Of a stretch of DNA of 64,000 nucleotides, positions 58,891-64,000 are shown in pieces. Made by a program: the position numbers and the translations under genes. The notes under the pieces are model-generated. The model made no database searches. It was not told the origin of the DNA and saw only the letters and a program-made list of their open reading frames with translations. Source of the stretch: Streptomyces sp. MA5143a (GTDB lineage Bacteria > Actinomycetota > Actinomycetes > Streptomycetales > Streptomycetaceae); assembly GCF_900290235.1 (NCBI RefSeq), contig NZ_OLMK01000043.1, positions 62,001 to 126,000 of the forward strand, given 5' to 3'. Position 1 is the first letter of the stretch. The number at the start of each line of letters is the position of its first letter.

Positions 58891-60900
58891 TCAGGCCTGG
58901 GTGCAGGTCGCGGTGCCCAGCAGTTCGCCGATCCGTTCGGGCGACACCGCGCGGGAGTACAGCCATCCCTGTCCGGTGTCGCAGCCGAGTCTGCGCAGCC
59001 GGGAGGCCTGGGCGTCGGTCTCCACGCCCTCCGCGGTGACGGTCAGCCCGAGCCGGTGGGCGAGCTGGACGAGGGCCTCGACGATGATCTCGTCGGCGGG
59101 GTTGGGCACCCCGTCGTCCCCGGTCCCGCCCTCCTGCGGCGTCTCGTACTGGAAGCCCCGGACGAACGCCCCGTCCAGCTTCAGCACGGACACCGGCAGC
59201 CGGCTCAGGTACGCGAGGTTGGAGTAGCCCGTGCCGAAGTCGTCGATGGCGATACGGACCCCCATGTCGCTGAGGGCCTTGAGGGCCTGCAACGGGCGGC
59301 CGGCGGAGCCCATCAGCGCGGACTCGGTGAGTTCCAGCTGGAGCAGATGCGGGGCGAGGCCCGTCTCGGAGAGGATCTCGGCGACGTCGGCGACGAGGTC
59401 GGAGTCCCAGACCTGGCGCACGGCGACGTTGACGCTGACGAAGATCGGCGCCCGGCCGGGGTGGTCGAGCTGCCAGCGGCGGGCCTGTCGGCAGGCGGTC
59501 GCGAGGATCCAGCGGCCGAGCTGGACGATCGAACCGTCCTCCTCCGCCAGTGAGATGAACCGATTCGGCGTCAACAGACCGAACTGCGGATGGTGCCAGC
59601 GCACCAGGGCCTCCACCCCGCGCACCTCGCCCTGCGCCATCCCGACCAACGGCTGGTACTCCAGCACGAACTCGCCCCGCCCGATGGCCGCCCGCAGTGT
59701 GGACGACAGCGCCTGACGGGTCATCCGGTGGGCGTTGCGCTCCGGGTCGAACAGCGTCCAGCGGGACTTGCCGTCGGCCTTCGCCCAGTACAGCGTCGTG
59801 TCGGCGGCCTGCATCAGCCCGGTGGCCGTGGTGCTCGCCGACTGTCGTTCCACGACACCGATCGACGCCGACACGGACAGCCGCTGCCCGGCGAGGTCGA
59901 AGGGCGCCTGGAGGGTCCTGAGCACGGACTCGGCCAGGTCGGCGAGTTGTTCGGTGCCGGTGGAGTCCTCGACGAGGACGGCGAACTCGTCGCCGCCGAG
60001 CCGGGCCACCAGCGGGGCCGTGGCCGGCGCGCCCGCCGAACGGCCGTACGCCGCCGCCTCCGCGCACCGGGTGAGCCGCTCGGCGACGGCCGAGAGCAGC
60101 CGGTCGCCGACCCGGTGGCCGAGGGTGTCGTTGACCGCCTTGAACCCGTCGAGGTCCAGATAGACCAGGCCGATCCTGCCGGTGCCGGGCTCCTCGTAGG
60201 CGTCCCGCTCCAGGGCGGCGGCCAGCCGTTCGAAGAACAGGGTGCGGTTGGGCAGCCGGGTCACCGGGTCGTGCAGCTGCAAGTGCTGGAGTCTGGCCTG
60301 AAGTTGTCGGTTGGCGCTGATGTCGGTCACCGAGAGCAGGACCGCGCCCTCCTCCTCGGGCAGCGGCGCCACCGACACCTGGACCCACAGGGAGGTCCCG
60401 TCGGGCCGTTTGAGTCGGCGTGTGCAGCGCAGCCGGGCCTGCCGGCCGCGCAGCACCTCGCGATACGCGTGCCAGGTGCGGGTGTCCGCGGCGAGGTCGA
60501 CCAACTCGGCCGCGACGCGCCCCGCGAGCGGCCCGGCCGCCCCGTTCCCCAGCAGGGTCTCCATCGCCGCGTTCGCGGTGACGACCCGTCCTTCGCGGTC
60601 GACGACGGCCATGGCCAGCGGCGCCGCGGAGAAGGCGGAGGGAGTGCTCTCGACCACCGCTCGGGCCGACGCGTCCGCCGTGCCCGACGCCGCTGACACA
60701 TCTGACGCCTCGACGTGACGCTCTGTAGTCGCTGACCGGACGAGGTCTGCCGCGGGCGCCGGCCCTTGGGACGTTCCGCTCACCGTTCGCTCCCGCAGTG
60801 CACTCGTTTTTCGTACGGATCTCGATTGTGTCGTCGGAGCGGCCGAACTAAGTGCGAAGGGCGCTCTGGCCGTGTCCGTGCAGGAAAGTGTGCCGATCAT
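58891..60900 (-). CDS. cdgA: CdgA-type PAS-GGDEF-EAL cyclic-di-GMP protein
   Basis: A 669-residue protein that makes and/or breaks c-di-GMP, the signal controlling Streptomyces development through BldD. A disordered N-terminus precedes a PAS/PAC domain (about 90-200), a GGDEF domain (about 215-375; the motif GGDEF is intact in ARLGGDEFAVL) and an EAL domain (about 395-655; VEALVRWHHP, NVAVRQ, IDDFGTGYSNL, ALKLDG-like VLKLDGAFV). No RxxD inhibitory site is visible five residues before GGDEF. No TM helix is seen. ATG 60900 begins a Thr/Ser-rich leader. Assignment to cdgA rests on domain order and on neighbourhood memory. Confidence 0.88.
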   Translation of the reverse strand: MIGTLSCTDTARAPFALSSAAPTTQSRSVRKTSALRERTVSGTSQGPAPAADLVRSATTERHVEASDVSAASGTADASARAVVESTPSAFSAAPLAMAVVDREGRVVTANAAMETLLGNGAAGPLAGRVAAELVDLAADTRTWHAYREVLRGRQARLRCTRRLKRPDGTSLWVQVSVAPLPEEEGAVLLSVTDISANRQLQARLQHLQLHDPVTRLPNRTLFFERLAAALERDAYEEPGTGRIGLVYLDLDGFKAVNDTLGHRVGDRLLSAVAERLTRCAEAAAYGRSAGAPATAPLVARLGGDEFAVLVEDSTGTEQLADLAESVLRTLQAPFDLAGQRLSVSASIGVVERQSASTTATGLMQAADTTLYWAKADGKSRWTLFDPERNAHRMTRQALSSTLRAAIGRGEFVLEYQPLVGMAQGEVRGVEALVRWHHPQFGLLTPNRFISLAEEDGSIVQLGRWILATACRQARRWQLDHPGRAPIFVSVNVAVRQVWDSDLVADVAEILSETGLAPHLLQLELTESALMGSAGRPLQALKALSDMGVRIAIDDFGTGYSNLAYLSRLPVSVLKLDGAFVRGFQYETPQEGGTGDDGVPNPADEIIVEALVQLAHRLGLTVTAEGVETDAQASRLRRLGCDTGQGWLYSRAVSPERIGELLGTATCTQA

Positions 60901-61014
60901 AGAGGTTGCCCCCAGGGCCTTCTAGCCACTCTCCAGTCTCCCTGAACAACGACCAGATCTGACAGATCGTTTCTGCCCCGAGCTGAACGGCTTCCCGGAA
61001 GCGTCGACCGCTTG

Positions 61015-61027
61015 TGACGTTCCGTGA
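61015..61027. promoter_or_regulatory. Possible BldD-like site upstream of cdgA
   Basis: TGACGTTCCGTGA matches the outer parts of the BldD consensus TnACnCWGnGTnA (seven of nine fixed positions; the central C and G differ). It lies 115 bases upstream of cdgA, a known BldD target in other Streptomyces. Confidence 0.35.
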
Positions 61028-61158
61028 GTGCACGGGGTGTCGCCCCGAGGGGACTGTACGACCGTCCCTCACCCGTCTGATGTAGGCAAACAGGGCAAAG
61101 TACTACTAATTCGGAAAATCTGGACGCGGCGTCCCAAGACTCGCGTTCGGAGGTCCCC

Positions 61159-62610
61159 GTGCAGCGTCCGCACCCCTGGAAGGGGCCTCTCCGGCAGGGA
61201 CTCCTCGACGGCCGTGTGCCCACGTTGCGCGGTACGGCGGCCATGCTGACCTCGCTGACCGCCCTCGCCGCGACCTCCCTGATCGCCGCCCCGTCGGTCG
61301 CCGTCCCCCTCTCCCAGGCATGTGCCCTGCGCAGGACCGAGGCGCATCACTCGGAGGGTCTGGACACCTGGAACGCCGCCTATCCGCGCCCCACGCGCGA
61401 CCTCGACGCCGTACTGGTGTTCCTCTCCTTTCCGGACTCCACCCCCGTCACCTCCCCGGAACAGCTGACCGCCGATCACTTTCCGGAAACCAGTCAGTTC
61501 TTCGAACGCGCCTCCTACGGCAAGTTCGCCCTCCGTCCGCATCCGCACCGCCAATGGCTGCAGATGCCACGCCGCTCCACGTCGTACGCCATACGGCGGG
61601 ACTGGAACGCGCCGCACCGGGCCGCCTATCTGAAGGACGCCCTCGCGACCGCCGACCCGCACATCGACTTCTCCCGCTACGACATCGTGTACTTCGTCGC
61701 CGACCCGCACGCGCCCGGCGTCGACTCGGACGCGACGAAGGTGGTGAATCTGGAGTCGCCCCTGGAGGTCGACGGGACGGGGCTGCGCCGCGTCGTCACC
61801 GTGTTCGAGAAGCACCCGCCGGACCGTCTGGTCCTCGCCCATGAGACCGGCCATGTCTTCGACCTGCCCGACCTCTACCACCGGCCCGTCGACGGCAAGG
61901 GCGACTGGGACACCCATGTCGGCGACTGGGACCTCATGGGCAGCCAGTTCGCCCTCGCGCCCGACTTCTTCGCCTGGCACAAGTGGAAGCTGGGCTGGCT
62001 CGAACCGCACCAGGTGGCGTGTGTGCGCGGTGCCGGTGTCACCCGTCTGACGCTGGAGGCGGTGGGAGCGGGACCGGCGCGGACGGGGGAGGGCACGGTG
62101 CGGGCTGCCGGGAACGCGGGAGGGGGAAGGGGCTCCGGCGGTGGCGCCTCGGGTGCCGCCGGCGCGGCGTCCGGTGACGGCGGGGCCACCGGTGACGGCG
62201 GGGCTGCTGGGGGCGGCGGGGGTTCCGGGGGTGTCGTGTCGGCCGGTGCGCGGGCGGCGTTCGGGGCCGGCCGGGGGACGAAGCTGGCGGTCGTCCCTAC
62301 GGGCCCGGACAGTGCCCTCGGCATCGAGGTGCGGGGGGCGGTCGGCAACGACTCCTCCGTCTGTGCGGAGGGTGTCCTCGTCTACCGCGTCCGCAGCAGC
62401 GCCGAGTCCGGCAGTGGCCCCATCGAGGTGCTCGACACCCATCCGCTCACCGGGGCGTGCTGGGACGAGTCGGTGTACCCGCCCCTCGCGGACGCGCCGA
62501 TGCGGGTGGGCGAGAGCTTCACGGTGCCCGGGGAGGGCGTGCGCGTCGAGGTGGAGGGCCGTACGCCGTCGGGGGAGTGGACGGTGCGGATCATGACGAC
62601 GGGCTCGTAG
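61159..62610 (+). CDS. Secreted M6-type zinc metalloprotease
   Basis: A 483-residue exported protease. GTG 61159 follows GGAGG. A signal peptide (about 28-50, ending SVAVP) leads to an M6 (immune inhibitor A-like) peptidase domain with the zinc motif HETGH (228-232) followed by VFDLPDLYH, and the GDWDLMGS Met-turn region. Residues about 310-366 are a Gly/Ala/Ser low-complexity insertion. The C-terminus is a beta-rich domain with two Cys (DSSVCAEG; TGACWDES). The insertion is encoded by GC-rich repeated GGCGGG words and may have expanded by slippage. Substrates are not known. Confidence 0.9.
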   Translation: MQRPHPWKGPLRQGLLDGRVPTLRGTAAMLTSLTALAATSLIAAPSVAVPLSQACALRRTEAHHSEGLDTWNAAYPRPTRDLDAVLVFLSFPDSTPVTSPEQLTADHFPETSQFFERASYGKFALRPHPHRQWLQMPRRSTSYAIRRDWNAPHRAAYLKDALATADPHIDFSRYDIVYFVADPHAPGVDSDATKVVNLESPLEVDGTGLRRVVTVFEKHPPDRLVLAHETGHVFDLPDLYHRPVDGKGDWDTHVGDWDLMGSQFALAPDFFAWHKWKLGWLEPHQVACVRGAGVTRLTLEAVGAGPARTGEGTVRAAGNAGGGRGSGGGASGAAGAASGDGGATGDGGAAGGGGGSGGVVSAGARAAFGAGRGTKLAVVPTGPDSALGIEVRGAVGNDSSVCAEGVLVYRVRSSAESGSGPIEVLDTHPLTGACWDESVYPPLADAPMRVGESFTVPGEGVRVEVEGRTPSGEWTVRIMTTGS

Positions 62611-62626
62611 GCCGGTCCGCAACGAA

Positions 62627-62656
62627 AGAAGCCCCTCGCTCTCGCGAGGGGCTTCT
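62627..62656. terminator. Bidirectional terminator
   Basis: AGAAGCCCCTCGC (62627-62639) and its exact complement (62644-62656) form a 13-base stem, between the metalloprotease stop and the third tRNA-Lys. Confidence 0.85.
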
Positions 62657-62664
62657 TCGTGTCG

Positions 62665-62738
62665 TGCGCCGCCAGGGACTCGAACCCCGGACCCGCTGAT
62701 TAAGAGTCAGCTGCTCTAACCAACTGAGCTAGCGGCGC
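62665..62738 (-). tRNA. tRNA-Lys (CTT), third identical copy
   Basis: Identical over 74 bases to the two other copies in the window, anticodon CTT, CCA not encoded (CGA follows). The 5' end overlaps by ten bases the stop codon region of the upstream gene on the same strand. A strong hairpin follows. Confidence 0.97.
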
Positions 62739-63421
62739 CTGCTGACGTCGTAGACCTTAGCACCCTGATCGGCGGGAGGAAAAATCGATATCCGCACGGT
62801 CGCGGAGGCCCTCGCGCGGGCCGCCCGCACGGCCGCCCAGAGCAGAACCTCGGGCCCCGGAAGCCAGGGCCGCGGCGTGTCGGGGGCGACGACCCAGCGG
62901 GATCCGGGCCTGGCGACGGGGAGTGCGCCGGCGTCGCCACGGCCGCCGCCGCTGGGCTCCGGGGTGTGGAGGGGCTCCGCGGGGTGGAGGGCCGGGACGG
63001 TGAGGGCCGGGACGGTGACCGTGTCGCCGGTGCCGTGGCAGAGGAGGGGCGGGACGGCGCCCGTGCGGCCGGGGGAGCCCCATTCCTCCCACTCCAGCAG
63101 GGTGGGCAGGCGGTGGGCGGTGCCGGGGGAGGCGAAGAGGAGCATCCGCCCGCGGTGCACGGCCACCGGGCCGGATCCCGGTCCCTCGGACCACAGCCGG
63201 TCGAGCATCCGCCGCCCGAAGAGGGCCGGCGCGCTGACCACGTCGAACACCGTCCCGCACGGCAGCACCAGCGGAGCGGCCCGCCGCTCCTCCCGGCGGG
63301 CCGCCGAGGTGCGCCGCGGATACGTTCCTGCCGAGGCCAGCCATGCGGCCCCCTCGGCCGTCACCCCGGTGACGTCGACCCGGTCCTGTGGATACCTGCC
63401 CGCTTCCGTCCCAGCGCTCAT
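62729..63421 (-). CDS. Conserved actinobacterial protein resembling primase/polymerase N-terminal domain
   Basis: A 230-residue soluble protein. The core LVLPCGTVFDVVSAPALFGRRML and VAVHRGRMLLFASPGTAHRLP, then ALLEWEEWG-like LLEWEEWGSPG, match small Streptomyces proteins that databases usually label bifunctional DNA primase/polymerase. The archaeo-eukaryotic primase active site is not evident, so I give only a resemblance. ATG 63421 follows GGAG. Its last three codons and stop lie inside the 5' end of the tRNA-Lys gene, which is unusual. The function is unknown. Confidence 0.7.
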   Translation of the reverse strand: MSAGTEAGRYPQDRVDVTGVTAEGAAWLASAGTYPRRTSAARREERRAAPLVLPCGTVFDVVSAPALFGRRMLDRLWSEGPGSGPVAVHRGRMLLFASPGTAHRLPTLLEWEEWGSPGRTGAVPPLLCHGTGDTVTVPALTVPALHPAEPLHTPEPSGGGRGDAGALPVARPGSRWVVAPDTPRPWLPGPEVLLWAAVRAARARASATVRISIFPPADQGAKVYDVSRRR

Positions 63422-63564
63422 GTCTCCATGTCTACCGGCCGTCACCAGCTGATTGCCCAGGGTTGCGGGAATGCCGTACGGGAGCGGGGCACGTGGGGTA
63501 TCTTGCCCGCCCGGCATATGCCACGGGGTGTTTCGCGGTCGGCCGGAGGGTGGGATACGGCGGC

Positions 63565-63927
63565 TCAGAGGGTGTCCGGGCCGCTCACGTCGCGCCCCCG
63601 CAGCAGGTCCCGCCCGAAGTCGACCATCTTCTTCGCGTAGTCCTCGGTCCACTCCGCCCGCTCCGCGATGTCCGCCGCGGTCAGACGGTCGAACCGCCGG
63701 GGATCGGCCAGCTGGGCCGCCGCGATCGCCTGGAACTCCACGGCGCGGTCCGCCGCCGCCCGGAACGCCTGAGCCAGCTCCGTCGACCGCGACAGCAGCG
63801 CCCGCGGATCGTCGATCGACTCGAGATCGAAGAAGTGCTCGGGGTCGCCGGCCGCCTCCGCCGGCTCGAAGAGCAGGGGCGCGGGGCGTAGCCGCGGTTC
63901 GTGCCGACGCGGCGTGGGCTCCGCCAT
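63565..63927 (-). CDS. Conserved hypothetical helical protein (120 aa)
   Basis: A 120-residue soluble, acidic, mainly helical protein with no signal. It starts at ATG 63927 after a strong GGAGGAG. The central part (DPEHFFDLESIDDPRALLSRSTELAQ) and the C-terminal helix (YAKKMVDFGRDLLRG) look conserved. I do not recognise a function. It precedes the primase/polymerase-like gene by 143 bases on the same strand. The last 73 bases of the window hold only GC-rich inverted repeats and no gene start. Confidence 0.7.
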   Translation of the reverse strand: MAEPTPRRHEPRLRPAPLLFEPAEAAGDPEHFFDLESIDDPRALLSRSTELAQAFRAAADRAVEFQAIAAAQLADPRRFDRLTAADIAERAEWTEDYAKKMVDFGRDLLRGRDVSGPDTL

Positions 63928-64000
63928 GTCTTCTCCTCCTCGTACGACGGTGCACGGGGCCTGTCCCCGGGGTGTCCCCCGGACGGGCCACCGTCCATTG

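Overview
The window is high-GC actinobacterial DNA with Streptomyces character. GC-rich third positions run throughout, many starts are GTG or TTG, and gene junctions are often 4-base overlaps. Typical families are present: WhiJ-like XRE/DUF397/ATPase sets, class E and F sortases, AdpA-like regulators and a DasR-type site. The right two thirds hold the cslA-glxA-cslZ hyphal-tip polysaccharide locus, a chitin-active LPMO, an EhuABCD transporter and a CdgA-type cyclic-di-GMP protein. From memory this resembles the gene order of the Streptomyces coelicolor SCO2815-SCO2838 neighbourhood, but no database comparison was run.

Layout. 0-9.8 kb: a GlxA/AdpA-family regulator divergent from a membrane protein, an Hsp20 chaperone, secreted and lipoproteins, a VOC-ASCH fusion and a PlsC-like acyltransferase. 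10.1-22.2 kb: an accessory, defence-like island. It holds a two-TM CorA-topology membrane protein, then a tightly overlapping four-gene operon (DUF4145 protein, PfkB kinase, 2H phosphoesterase, inositol-monophosphatase-family enzyme). A WhiJ-like trio follows, then a PLD-nuclease/SF2-helicase protein divergent from an ScoMcrA-like SRA-HNH endonuclease. 22.3-37 kb: SEC-C protein, GH30 glycosidase, class E sortase, subtilase with a small overlapping I9-like partner, a second YidC/Oxa1 insertase, sugar-type oxidoreductase with a ROK regulator, sortase substrates and a class F sortase. 37-46.6 kb: cslZ, glxA, cslA, a tRNA-Lys, a cell-wall hydrolase, an SPFH protein and the LPMO. 46.7-64 kb: acyl-CoA ligase, two-component pair, tRNA-Lys, IclR-ehuADCB operon with a EutA-like enzyme, hydroxyacid dehydrogenase, LLM oxidoreductase, cdgA, M6 metalloprotease, a third tRNA-Lys and two conserved actinobacterial proteins.

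How the parts may work together. cslA-glxA (translationally coupled), cslZ and possibly the LPMO fit synthesis, oxidation and trimming of a cellulose-like tip glycan. The two sortases sit near candidate wall-anchored substrates. The ehu genes and IclR regulator form one transcription direction for uptake of an ectoine- or amino-acid-like solute. The most novel-looking part is the island at 10-22 kb. Its four-gene operon combines a DUF4145 protein with a kinase, a cyclic-phosphate-type esterase and a phosphatase, which suggests a nucleotide or phospho-metabolite cycle. That function is inference. Repeated structures also stand out: three copies of a long palindromic intergenic element and three identical tRNA-Lys(CTT) genes, each followed by a strong terminator.
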